Source: WJJR01 sp964440935
GTDB taxonomy: Bacteria > Zixibacteria > MSB-5A5 > WJJR01
Assembly: GCA_964440935.1 (NCBI GenBank)
Contig: CAYTTY010000057.1
Span: forward strand, 1-19,666
Direction: 5' to 3'
Length of the DNA stretch: 19,666 nt
In this document: piece by piece, positions 7,424 to 14,605 of the stretch
Layout: every line of letters starts with the position of its first letter
How positions within the stretch are numbered: position 1 is the first letter of the stretch
Notes under the pieces: generated by a model
What the model saw: only the letters and a program-made list of their open reading frames with translations
Database searches by the model: none
What the model was told of the DNA's origin: nothing
Translations under genes and position numbers: made by a program

Positions 7424-9316
7424 ATGTACACCACCCTTACTCGCATAATCGCCACGATTTGTTGTCTGCTCGTCATCGGTTTCTTTAGTGCGTCAATCGG
7501 ATGGGGGCAGGATTCGCTTCACTTGGTCGGCACGGCGGTCGGAGAGGTCAGCGGAGATCAGTTCGGCGTGTCGGTCGCCGGTGCCGGTGACGTGAACAAC
7601 GACGGCCTTCAGGATGTGCTGATTGGCGCCAGCGCCAACGATGACGGCGGCTCCGCGTCAGGAAAAGCATATCTCTACCTCGGCGGCACCTCCTTCGATC
7701 TTGTCTCAGATCTTAGTTTTGTCGGAGTGTCCGGAGACTTTTTGGGCGCCAGTGTAGCCGGTGTCGGGGATGTCAACAATGATGGCTTTGACGATATCCT
7801 CGTCGGAGGTCCATTTAGTTCCAGTTCGGGGTCCAATTCCGGAAAGGCTCTGCTGTTTTTAGGCGGCGATCCGATGGACAATACCCCCGATGTGACGTTT
7901 TACGGTGAAGCCAGTCTGGATCAATTCGGTGCGGCCGTTAGCGGTTTGGGCGACGTGAATAACGATGGCTATGCGGACTGGGCGATCGGCGCATTCAAGG
8001 CCGATTCCGGGTCGCAGGAGAATATTGGCAAGGTGTATGTCTACTTCGGGTCGGCATCACCGGATTCGGTCAAAGATCTCGTCATCATCGGCAAGGCGGA
8101 TGGAGAACGGTTCGGTTACGCCATTGGCGGCTGCGGTAAGTTCAACGATGACGCGTACGACGATTTCATCGTCGGTGCCTACAGTTATGACAGCCCGACA
8201 CAAGTGAATGTCGGACGAGCGTATGTGTTCTACGGAGGCTCCACTCCCGACACCATTCCCGATCTCGTCGTTACCGGAGAAAACCCACATGATTTCTTCG
8301 GCTATGCGGTCAACGGTGCGGGTGATGTCGATGGGGATGGTTACGACGACATCATTGTCGGCGCGAAAGGGTTCGACAACGGCACATTTCTCGATGCCGG
8401 GAAGTCCTATGTCTACTTTGGTGGAGTGGCTCCGGATGCGATCGCCGATTTCTCCGTTGCAACGACGCGCACCAACGACGACGAGTTTGGTTATGCAGTC
8501 GGAACCGCCGGTGAATTGAACGGCGATGGGCTAAGTGAGTTTCTCATTGGCGCGCCAGGCGATAATGAAGTCAGCACCGGCGCGGGGAAAACCTATCTGT
8601 ACAACGGCGGCACTGTTCCCTTTCCCCTCGATACAACCATGACCGGTGAAGGCATGAACGCACAGTTCGGCCATGCGCTCGGATCACTGGGGAAGATCGC
8701 CAACGATCTGTATGGGGCGTTCTGTGTCGGTGCCCTGGGGAACAACGGTTCTACTGGAAAGATCTATATCTATGCGACACAAGACACCGGCGGGACCGCC
8801 AATCAGGCGCCGGTGCTCGATCCGATCGGATCGAAGGGTGTGATCGAAGGCAATCATCTCGAATTTCGGGTGACTGCGTCTGATCCAGACGGTACCACGC
8901 CGGAACTGCGCGTGGAAAATGAACCGGCGGGGGCGTCATTTGTCGATTCCTTGAACGGTGCCGGCGGATTCTTCTACGATCCGGCCGTCGGCGATACCGG
9001 CCAATACGATGTCCGCTTTATCGCCAGTGATGGGGTCGCCGCGGGCACCGAAGTTGTTCCAATCACCGTGATTTCAGCTGATTGCAATTGCCCCAAACAG
9101 GGGGATATGAATAATGACAATGTCCTGGATGCCGTTGATCTGAATCTGATCATCCTGGTGTTGTTCTTCAACGGTTCGGATCCTCAGGATCCGCAGTGTC
9201 CGATCACACGCTCGGACATCAACGCCGATTCGATTTCCGATGCGGTTGATCTAAACCTGTTCATTCTCACATTGTTTTTCAATGGGTCGCCTCCCGTCGA
9301 TCCGTGCGCACCGTAG
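7424..9316 (+). CDS. Secreted FG-GAP (integrin-alpha-like) repeat protein with dockerin-like C-terminus
   Basis: This is a 630-residue protein. Residues 1-29 form a signal peptide (CCLLVIGFFSASIGWGQ). About seven FG-GAP repeats follow up to about residue 445. Each carries a phenylalanine-glycine start (DQFGVSVAGAGDVNNDG, DFFGYAVNGAGDVDGDG) with a calcium-binding DxNxDGxxD loop and a GKxYxYxGG strand, as in beta-propeller integrin-alpha domains. Some loops have decayed (residues from GSLGKIANDLYG lack the acidic set). Residues about 455-550 form a cadherin/Ig-like domain beginning NQAPVLDPIG. The last 77 residues hold two dockerin-like loops (GDMNNDNVLDAVDLN and SDINADSISDAVDLN), each followed by LFFNG. 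The Shine-Dalgarno is poor. The likely role is an extracellular calcium-dependent binding or scaffold protein; the ligand is unknown. Confidence 0.9.
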   Translation: MYTTLTRIIATICCLLVIGFFSASIGWGQDSLHLVGTAVGEVSGDQFGVSVAGAGDVNNDGLQDVLIGASANDDGGSASGKAYLYLGGTSFDLVSDLSFVGVSGDFLGASVAGVGDVNNDGFDDILVGGPFSSSSGSNSGKALLFLGGDPMDNTPDVTFYGEASLDQFGAAVSGLGDVNNDGYADWAIGAFKADSGSQENIGKVYVYFGSASPDSVKDLVIIGKADGERFGYAIGGCGKFNDDAYDDFIVGAYSYDSPTQVNVGRAYVFYGGSTPDTIPDLVVTGENPHDFFGYAVNGAGDVDGDGYDDIIVGAKGFDNGTFLDAGKSYVYFGGVAPDAIADFSVATTRTNDDEFGYAVGTAGELNGDGLSEFLIGAPGDNEVSTGAGKTYLYNGGTVPFPLDTTMTGEGMNAQFGHALGSLGKIANDLYGAFCVGALGNNGSTGKIYIYATQDTGGTANQAPVLDPIGSKGVIEGNHLEFRVTASDPDGTTPELRVENEPAGASFVDSLNGAGGFFYDPAVGDTGQYDVRFIASDGVAAGTEVVPITVISADCNCPKQGDMNNDNVLDAVDLNLIILVLFFNGSDPQDPQCPITRSDINADSISDAVDLNLFILTLFFNGSPPVDPCAP

Positions 9317-9420
9317 TGAAGTGATCGATATTTGCTCAGGCGCGAATATCCCATACCATGCACGCAAAAGTCTTATAGCGGTTGTCCGAACTTTCTTCCG
9401 ATTGAGCAGGCGATGTAGTA

Positions 9421-9458
9421 CGGGCGCCTCGTTTACACTGAGTAAACCGAAGTGCCCG
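9421..9458 (+). terminator. Bulged hairpin terminator candidate after the FG-GAP gene
   Basis: CGGGC (9421-9425) pairs with GCCCG (9454-9458), and GTTTAC (9431-9436) with GTAAAC (9442-9447), closing a 5-base loop with an internal bulge. It lies about 105 bases after the stop and is followed by a moderately T-rich stretch (GCTTGTTCTTT). Confidence 0.35.
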
Positions 9459-9756
9459 TGCCGCTTGTTCTTTGAATGTCTATTCATGTTGTGATTGAAG
9501 TGAACTATAAGCGTTGATGGGACCCTGTGGTGGTGGCGTAAACGAACGTCATCACGCGTCGCGGTGTTTTCCCCTCTTGTCGAAATTGTTGTATCACGAT
9601 CCTTCGCTTGTTGCTCTTACTGCTCAGAGGGTGAGATCGGCTGAGTCTGTTTGGACATCAGTAGATGTAGCCATCGTCACGGTGTTTGTGAACAACTGTA
9701 TATCGTCATCAGCCTCTGGAGCGGAGCATTTCGCTTCAAGTGGTCTTCAAGGATCT

Positions 9757-9828
9757 TGCTGAAGCAGCATGCTTCAGCAGTCTCCGGTGAGACGGAAGCG
9801 CCCCCGGTTGCCAGACGGGGGGCGTTTT
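9757..9828 (+). ncRNA. Structured element, copy 1: two hairpins followed by an intrinsic terminator
   Basis: Hairpin 1 pairs TGCTGAAGC (9757-9765) with GCTTCAGCA (9771-9779). Hairpin 2 is GTCTC-CGGT-GAGAC (9780-9793). A third stem pairs CGCCCCC (9799-9805) with GGGGGCG (9818-9824) and is followed by TTTT, a good rho-independent terminator. A diverged copy at 13099 keeps the first two hairpins and their order. It could be a small RNA, a 3' UTR structure or a riboswitch-like attenuator. I do not recognise a known riboswitch class. Confidence 0.55.
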
Positions 9829-9832
9829 CTAT

Positions 9833-9920
9833 GGCAATTGCCAAGAGAACTTTCCGGTTCCCACGTGCCGTCATGCGCCCTCGCGTGACGACTATCTGCT
9901 TCCCGGACACGGCGTCACCC
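9833..9920 (-). repeat. Dispersed repeat family R, copy R2 (inverted)
   Basis: Read on the minus strand this matches 16755-16840. GGGTGAC is followed by a hairpin region with GTCACGCGAGGGCGCATGAC, then GGCACG, AACCGGA and a 24-base tail beginning AAGTTCTCTTGGCAATTGC. The hairpin pairs GTCATGCG (9870-9877) with CGCGTGAC (9882-9889), including one G-U pair relative to the copy at 16783. Both copies read as a similar peptide (VTRGR(M/V)TAR.NR.VLL). However, copies R1 and R3 do not keep that frame, so the similarity is better explained by the DNA or RNA repeat. Confidence 0.65.
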
Positions 9921-10098
9921 GCTCGTGTTACGTTGCATGCAATTCACAGAGCAGGAAGGGTGGGTAACGCCACACTCGTGACCAGCCGGGTTGGCTTACT
10001 TGATAGACTCACCGGACACGACACTCGAATCAATGTGCGGTCACACCAAATTGAATAGTCAGGCGCCCACAACGCGGGGGGTGTTGAAAACCCCACCT

Positions 10099-10509
10099 CT
10101 ACGTCGCGGTGACTTCTAAGTTCTTATAATACGTAAACTTACGTCCAGGCGGAGAAGTCCATAAGAGATTTGCCCATCTATATAGGCGATTACCCGAGAT
10201 CTCCGGGCTGACGAGTGAATTCTTTTTTGCAGCCCAACAATACGCTCTGTTGAAAGATTTCTGAGGGTTTTCATAAAAAGATGTATCACCCTGCGTTATC
10301 TTATGCTCATCATCTTTAGGAGATTGTTGCTTTTGGGTGGCATCGTCCATCAGCAGCGTGCGATATTGTCCGAATCTGAGTATTGACAACTTCAAGACCA
10401 TGCCGCCGCGAGCGATATCACGCTCGATGGCGGGATCAGCGATCATGTAAGCGGAGGTAAAACATATCGCGGATTCAGTGGTGTAGCGAACAACGCGATC
10501 TCGTGCCAC
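10099..10509 (-). CDS. Doubtful 136-residue ORF of unknown function
   Basis: This is an open frame from a GTG at 10509 with no visible Shine-Dalgarno; the first internal ATG is about 63 bases in. The protein is basic, with no signal peptide, no membrane segment and no motif that I recognise. The 3' half is clearly A+T-richer than neighbouring genes, and the ORF lies in a long stretch filled with repeats and hairpins. It may be a decayed or foreign gene, or chance. Confidence 0.2.
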   Translation of the reverse strand: MARDRVVRYTTESAICFTSAYMIADPAIERDIARGGMVLKLSILRFGQYRTLLMDDATQKQQSPKDDEHKITQGDTSFYENPQKSFNRAYCWAAKKNSLVSPEISGNRLYRWANLLWTSPPGRKFTYYKNLEVTAT

Positions 10510-10681
10510 GCTGGCGTGGGTCGCATGGTGTGGTCACTTGAGTACACGTTTAATGTTCATCGCATTCAACAGTTCTGTAGCCCCGCTCCACTTCATCAAG
10601 GCACGCGAGCCTCCGTGATCAGGCATTGATGTGCATCTTGTTCGGTAAGGCAGCAATCCTCACACGTCAAAGGAGCAACAC

Positions 10682-12547
10682 GTGAAAAAGAAACCACTGT
10701 TTCCCTGGAAATTACTCGCCACCACACTCGCCGTCGTGATCGCACTCTCCGCCCTCTTGATTGTTGGTTGCGGTGAAGAGCGTGGTATTCCCACCAATTC
10801 GACTGAGCCAATGAGTAAAGCGGCACTCGAGCAAGCCGTTGAAAAAGTTGAAGATGTGATGGCAATCCAAGACCGGTCGAACGTGGCCCTGTTCTCCAAT
10901 TCTGAAGTCGTTGGCACGGGTACGGGCCGCGATGAAAACGGCAATTTCGCAATTGTTGTCTATACGCGCAAAGAAGTCGACCGCAGCGGCGGGATGTCAC
11001 TGCGCGAAGTGCGCAGCAGCAAATCGCTCGGTGCGATCCCCATGTCCATTGAGGGTCATCCGGTGGTCACCAAGGTCACCGGTGAGTTTCATATCTACGC
11101 CGATCCGACCGCACGTTTTGACCGTCCGGTGCCGATCGGTGTGTCTACCGGCCATCCCGACATTACGGCAGGCACAATCGGTTGCCGTGTGAAAGATGGT
11201 TCGGGCAATGTATACGCATTGAGTAACAATCACATCTATGCCAATTCGAATAATGCGTCGATTGGTGACAATGAGCTTCAACCGGGGCCGTCTGACGGCG
11301 GTCAGGATCCCGAAGATGCGATCGGTACGCTGCATGACTTTGAGCCGATCAAGTTCGACGGCAGCGACAACGAAATCGACGCGGCGATTGCCGCCACCAG
11401 CACGGGGAATGTGGGTACCGCCACTCCCAATGATGGATACGGCGCACCGGGCACGTCGATCGTGGAAGCATTTGTTGGGCAGCAGGTACAGAAGTATGGT
11501 CGTACCACCGGTTGGACGTTCGGCGAGGTGTCGGAAATCAACGTGTCGGTTGATGTCTGCTACGCCGGCTTCATCTTCTGCACGTCGTTGGCTCATTTCG
11601 TCAATCAGATTGCCATCACACCGGGCGATTTCAGTGACGGGGGCGATTCCGGCTCATTGATTGTTACCGATGACAGCAACAAGAACCCGGTTGGATTGCT
11701 CTTTGCCGGCAGTTCGGAGCGAACATTGGCCAACCCGATCAGCGCGGTGTTGAGTCGGTTTAATGTCACGGTTGATGATGGCAGCGGCGGTACGACCAAC
11801 AGCCCGCCGACGGCCGACTTCACCTACACGACGACGGATCTGACGGCGGACTTCACCGATCAGAGCACCGACTCGGATGGCAGTGTGGTTGGCTGGAACT
11901 GGGACTTCGGCGACGGCAACACGTCGACCTCGCAGAATCCGAGCCACACCTATTCATCGGACGGCACATACACCGTGTCGTTGACCGTGACTGATGATGA
12001 CGGCGCGACCGACAACACATCGCAGGATGTCACGGTCTCCAGCAGCACGACCAACAGCCCGCCGACGGCGGATTTCACGTACACGACGACGGATCTGACG
12101 GCGGACTTCACCGATCAGAGCACCGACTCCGATGGCACGATATCGAGCTGGAGCTGGGACTTCGGTGACGGCAACTCCTCGACCGCGCAGAATCCGAGCC
12201 ACACGTATGCGTCGGAAGGCACTTACACCGTGACGCTGACGGTCACCGATGATGACGGCGCGACCGATAACACGTCGCAGGATGTCACCGTTTCCAGCAG
12301 CAGTGGTGACTTCACACTCACCGCGACCGGCTACAAGATTCGTGGTCGGAAGCATGCCGATCTCGAATGGAGTGGCGCCACCGGCACCGACGTTGAGATC
12401 TATCGCGATGGTGCATTGATTGCCACTACAGCGAATGACGGCTTCTACACCGACGCAACCAACCAGGTGGGTGGTGGTTCGTTTACCTACCAGGTGTGCG
12501 AAATCGGTGGATCGCCATGTTCGAATGAAGCGACAGTCAACTACTAA
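10682..12547 (+). CDS. Trypsin-like serine protease lipoprotein with two PKD domains and a FN3-like end
   Basis: This is a 621-residue protein from a GTG start supported by AAAGGAG about 7 bases upstream. A lipoprotein signal ends in LIVGC (Cys30). An N-terminal domain, about residues 45-140 (VVGTGTGRDENGNFAIVVYT ... IEGHPVVTKVTGEF), precedes a chymotrypsin-fold domain. Its catalytic residues are His184 (LSNNHIYA), Asp233 (NEIDAAIA) and Ser323 (GGDSGSLIV). A Cys pair in DVCYAGFIFC may form a small disulfide loop. Two PKD domains follow, at about 374-456 and 459-541 (WDFGDGN...NPSHTY...GTYTV.LTVTDDDGATD), then a fibronectin-type-III-like domain to the end. It probably sits on the outer membrane or surface and cleaves extracellular protein. 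The lone domain in the downstream gene at 12703 resembles its N-terminal part. It is unrelated to the subtilisin in region 1. Confidence 0.9.
   Translation: MKKKPLFPWKLLATTLAVVIALSALLIVGCGEERGIPTNSTEPMSKAALEQAVEKVEDVMAIQDRSNVALFSNSEVVGTGTGRDENGNFAIVVYTRKEVDRSGGMSLREVRSSKSLGAIPMSIEGHPVVTKVTGEFHIYADPTARFDRPVPIGVSTGHPDITAGTIGCRVKDGSGNVYALSNNHIYANSNNASIGDNELQPGPSDGGQDPEDAIGTLHDFEPIKFDGSDNEIDAAIAATSTGNVGTATPNDGYGAPGTSIVEAFVGQQVQKYGRTTGWTFGEVSEINVSVDVCYAGFIFCTSLAHFVNQIAITPGDFSDGGDSGSLIVTDDSNKNPVGLLFAGSSERTLANPISAVLSRFNVTVDDGSGGTTNSPPTADFTYTTTDLTADFTDQSTDSDGSVVGWNWDFGDGNTSTSQNPSHTYSSDGTYTVSLTVTDDDGATDNTSQDVTVSSSTTNSPPTADFTYTTTDLTADFTDQSTDSDGTISSWSWDFGDGNSSTAQNPSHTYASEGTYTVTLTVTDDDGATDNTSQDVTVSSSSGDFTLTATGYKIRGRKHADLEWSGATGTDVEIYRDGALIATTANDGFYTDATNQVGGGSFTYQVCEIGGSPCSNEATVNY
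11792..12301 (+). repeat. Tandem 255-bp repeat encoding two nearly identical PKD domains
   Basis: Unit 1 is 11792-12046 and unit 2 is 12047-12301, exactly 85 codons each. Long stretches are identical and most differences are synonymous, pointing to recent duplication or gene conversion. The main amino-acid change is SVVGWN versus TISSWS. Confidence 0.9.
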
Positions 12548-12584
12548 GTCGCCTCGGACGTGATGATCGACATACCGTAGTCTC

Positions 12585-12618
12585 AGTGACACAGGCTCCG
12601 TACGGAGCCTGTGTCACT
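12585..12618. terminator. 34-base perfect palindrome after the trypsin-like protease gene
   Basis: AGTGACACAGGCTCCG is followed at once, after the central TA, by its exact reverse complement, giving a stem of up to 16 pairs. It lies 37 bases past the stop codon. No T-run follows on either strand, so it could act as a strong transcript-end hairpin or as a binding site for a dimeric protein. Confidence 0.55.
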
Positions 12619-12702
12619 AAAAGAAGGGTTTCGCAATTCGCTTGTGCGTTGAAGCGGTTGTAGCAGCATGTCGAGCAGTGAGAGAATGCACGGTATCACG
12701 CG

Positions 12703-13056
12703 ATGTACTCTTTGAGTTGTTATTTCTTCCGACTCACACCAATCGTGATCGGAATACTCGTGGCGCAGATGCTTGTCGTCTGCGGACAGCGTGCCACGGA
12801 GAAGGGTCAGGACGCCGGACAGATGTCACATGATAAGACGATCGAAGAAGTCTTGACGGAGCACACCGACGCATGGATGTCCATTTCGGGAGTGACCGGA
12901 ACGGGCATTGGCAAATGCGGCGACACGCCGTGCATTCGCATCTATGTGTCTGGGAATGTCGACGACGTTCGATCGCACATCCCCGACGAGGTCGATGGGT
13001 ATATGGTCGATTTGGTTGTGACCGGACGATTCGAAGCACGCGATACGACGGAGTGA
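12703..13056 (+). CDS. Small lipoprotein with a domain shared with the trypsin-like protease N-terminus
   Basis: This is a 117-residue protein with a hydrophobic signal (LTPIVIGILVAQ) ending in a lipobox, LVVC, with Cys27 as the likely lipidated residue. The mature part, about residues 45-113, reads TIEEVLTEHTDAWMSISGVT, then GTGIG, CIRIYVS, IPDEVDGY and VVTGRFEA. It lines up with residues 50-138 of the protease at 10682 (VVGTGTG, AIVVYT, IPMSIEGHP, KVTGEFHI). It may be a free-standing regulator or inhibitor-like copy of the protease's N-terminal domain; this is inference. The upstream ribosome site is weak. It lies 155 bases after the protease gene with the 34-base palindrome in between, so it is probably transcribed separately. 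Confidence 0.7.
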   Translation: MYSLSCYFFRLTPIVIGILVAQMLVVCGQRATEKGQDAGQMSHDKTIEEVLTEHTDAWMSISGVTGTGIGKCGDTPCIRIYVSGNVDDVRSHIPDEVDGYMVDLVVTGRFEARDTTE

Positions 13057-13098
13057 CACCGACAGACTGCTTTGTGTCATTGCCGCGGTAACGGACGT

Positions 13099-13179
13099 TG
13101 CTGAAGTAGCATGCGTCAGCAGTTTCCGGTGAGATGGACGCGTTGCTGGTCGATGGGCCAGGGACGTTTTCTTTTTTTT
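13099..13179 (+). ncRNA. Structured element, copy 2: hairpins plus T-rich terminator
   Basis: This copy begins 42 bases after the small lipoprotein gene. TGCTGA (13099-13104) pairs with TCAGCA (13116-13121). GTTTC-CGGT-GAGAT (13122-13135) keeps the same loop as copy 1, with base changes that preserve pairing through G-U pairs. A third stem, CTGG with CCAG inside an ACG/CGT closure, is followed by TTTTCTTTTTTTT (13167-13179), a strong T-run. Here it most simply ends the lipoprotein transcript. The rest of the 353-base gap to 13409 shows nothing I can support. Confidence 0.55.
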
Positions 13180-13409
13180 GTGATGTTCGAGAACGCGTTG
13201 CGCGATTGCATTGCCTCCTATTGCCGTTCACGATACCCACCCCGGAAGTATGATGCCGCGACCCGCTGCCATTCCCTCTTCACTTGCCAACTGGCGGCCG
13301 GCGGTGGGTGGTGGTTAATCCGTGCCGTTCAAACTGCTCTCGATCCTCAGATGCGCTACGCGATAGGTCGTGTTTTTCGCATGGGGCACGTTCAAGACAT
13401 ACAGACCGA

Positions 13410-14084
13410 TCATCCCTTGACAACTTCTGCGGCTGCAAGCTGCGAAGAGATGGCATCGCTAGTGGTCACCTGGGCGAATCCATAGGACAGGTTGAGCAGG
13501 CTCGCCATGTGCATCTCCTCGCTGATCGTCGCGGTACCGTCGGCCAGGAAAAACACCCGGAAGTCGCGGTAGTAGGCGTCGCGTGCGGTGGATTCACAAC
13601 ACAGATTGGTCATGACTCCGGTGACCACCAGGTCCTCCACCTTGAGGCACCGTAGCACGGTTTCCAGATCGGTGTTGTAGAATGCTGAGTAGCGGTGCTT
13701 GAAGATGACCTTCTCTCTCGGATCGGGTATGAGATCGGGGTGAATCTCACTTTCTGCCGACCCCTCGACACACATTCCCTCCCACCACCAAGCCATGATA
13801 CCGCTATCGAGGTGATCCGGGTGATGGACGTGTCGCGTGTAGATCACCGGCCGGTGTGTGTTACGGAATGCGCCGATGACTTCCTTGACGATCGGGAGAA
13901 TCGCCAACCCGCCGCAGGTGAATGTTGGCGACGCGGGATCGAGAAAAAACCGCTGCATGTCGATGACCAGCAGGGCGCTCTTATGGGGAGTCAGTTGCAT
14001 TGCGTGTTGATTGTATGGTGCAATCCCCTCCAACCAGCGGGCGGTGTCACGTGCGATGGTTTCACTGGTCACATACGATTCCAA
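13410..14084 (-). CDS. Isochorismatase-family cysteine hydrolase
   Basis: This is a 224-residue cytoplasmic enzyme of the isochorismatase-like fold. The catalytic triad is visible: Asp42 in LLVIDMQ, Lys129 in VIFKHRYSAF and Cys162 in MTNLCCESTARDAYYRDF. YTRHVHHPDH and DGTATISEEMHMASLLNLSYGFAQV are also typical of the family. Members hydrolyse isochorismate, nicotinamide, N-carbamoyl amines or related amides. The substrate cannot be told from sequence here, though the WWWEG and HVHHPDH segments recall the nicotinamidase-like and N-carbamoylsarcosine amidase-like branch. The start is a TTG, chosen because AGGAGG lies exactly 6 bases upstream and no ATG is as well placed. It is a single gene with no obvious operon partner, facing the lipoprotein gene. 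Confidence 0.88.
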   Translation of the reverse strand: MESYVTSETIARDTARWLEGIAPYNQHAMQLTPHKSALLVIDMQRFFLDPASPTFTCGGLAILPIVKEVIGAFRNTHRPVIYTRHVHHPDHLDSGIMAWWWEGMCVEGSAESEIHPDLIPDPREKVIFKHRYSAFYNTDLETVLRCLKVEDLVVTGVMTNLCCESTARDAYYRDFRVFFLADGTATISEEMHMASLLNLSYGFAQVTTSDAISSQLAAAEVVKG

Positions 14085-14090
14085 CGTCAG

Positions 14091-14096
14091 CCTCCT
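14091..14096 (-). promoter_or_regulatory. Perfect Shine-Dalgarno supporting a TTG start
   Basis: AGGAGG on the minus strand is 6 bases before TTG (14084-14082). It decides the rare start codon of the isochorismatase-family gene. Confidence 0.7.
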
Positions 14097-14345
14097 GTGA
14101 TCGACTCAGCGTCCCCGGCGACGTACCCGATCACGGCACACCCTCAGGCCGAGCCATCCCAGTGGGCATTGTAAGATAATCGCCTGCCCTGGTGCCAGTA
14201 ACAACTCAGGCGCACCGTCAATCCTGATGTTGAAGCTATAGTGATTGTCAGAATTTTTTTCCGTTTGGATTTCTAAACTCTGTCATCCCCCTCGGCCGTG
14301 GCGGACCGAGACAGTGTCGTAATTGCTTGTGTACGAAGACAATGG

Positions 14346-14365
14346 ATTCCCGCTTTCGCGGGAAT
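14346..14365. repeat. REP-like hairpin ATTCCCGC-TTTC-GCGGGAAT
   Basis: This is an 8-base perfect inverted repeat with a 4-base loop, flanked by TGG and GACA. A sequence of this form (ending GGGAATGACA) occurs as a dispersed palindromic repeat in many unrelated bacteria. It sits immediately upstream of repeat R3 and recombinase fragment 1. Confidence 0.6.
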
Positions 14366-14383
14366 GACAGCTAAGGTTACCTT

Positions 14384-14417
14384 GGCAATCGGAAATCTAT
14401 TCTGACAATCGCTCTAA
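14384..14417 (+). repeat. Dispersed repeat family R, copy R3 (right part only)
   Basis: AATCGGA is followed by exactly 24 bases ending GACAATCGCTCTAA, the same spacing as R1 and R4. The GC-rich hairpin part present in R4 is missing here. Recombinase fragment 1 starts within about three bases of its right end. Confidence 0.55.
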
Positions 14418-14419
14418 TC

Positions 14420-14578
14420 CCAACCATTCTCCGCAATACCATTGCTACCCGCCTGTACCGGAAGACCGGGGACCTGTACCTCGTCCAGCGGGCGCCGGGG
14501 CACCGGCAGACTACGACGACGGAGGTCTACGCCAAGGTGGGGGATGAGGCGTTGAGACGGGTGGTGGGAGCATTTTGA
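14420..14578 (+). pseudogene. Tyrosine recombinase C-terminal fragment, copy 1
   Basis: The frame reads TILRNTIATRLYRKTGD, LYLVQRAPGHRQ, TTTTEVYAKV and then GDEALRRVVGAF to a stop. It corresponds to the last 50 or so residues of a tyrosine recombinase: box II HxLRHTFATRL, then the LGHxxIxTTxxYxxV motif with the nucleophilic Tyr. The active-site Arg of LR and the Tyr are still present, but the box II His positions are lost (I and N). Everything upstream is absent, so this cannot be an active enzyme. Confidence 0.75.
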
Positions 14579-14605
14579 TGTATCCGCCGGCGCGTGGATG
14601 CGGCG

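Larger units (their letters stand above)
9317..10681. other. 1.4 kb stretch with no convincing gene
   Basis: The stretch holds the terminator candidate at 9421, the structured element at 9757-9828, repeat R2 at 9833-9920, a short G/C hairpin (GGGG 10078-10081 with CCCC 10091-10094), a 14-base palindrome ACGTAAACTTACGT at 10131-10144, and one doubtful minus-strand ORF at 10099-10509. The part from about 10100 to 10340 is visibly richer in A and T than its surroundings. The Shine-Dalgarno AAAGGAG of the next gene lies at its right end. The other open frames here look like chance. Confidence 0.5.
14085..14605. other. Intergenic stretch opening the cassette-like region
   Basis: No complete gene is present in these 521 bases. 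They hold a bulged hairpin (CTCGG 14291-14295 with CCGAG 14306-14310, extended by CTGT/ACAG), the hairpin repeat at 14346-14365, repeat R3 at 14384-14417 and recombinase fragment 1 at 14420-14578. Confidence 0.5.

Noticed and set aside
9757..9828. Cyclic-di-GMP, TPP or cobalamin riboswitch
   Set aside because: The conserved cores of these classes are not visible, so I only call it a structured element.
9677..9910. A 77-codon minus-strand frame whose peptide resembles part of the frame at 16765-17046
   Set aside because: It spans repeat R2 and the terminator element. The similarity follows the DNA repeat, other repeat copies do not keep the frame, and no ribosome site is seen.
11954..12592. 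Long minus-strand frame of 212 codons opposite the PKD repeats
   Set aside because: It is a shadow of the repeated coding sequence: its Arg/Val-rich peptide repeats with the 255-bp unit.
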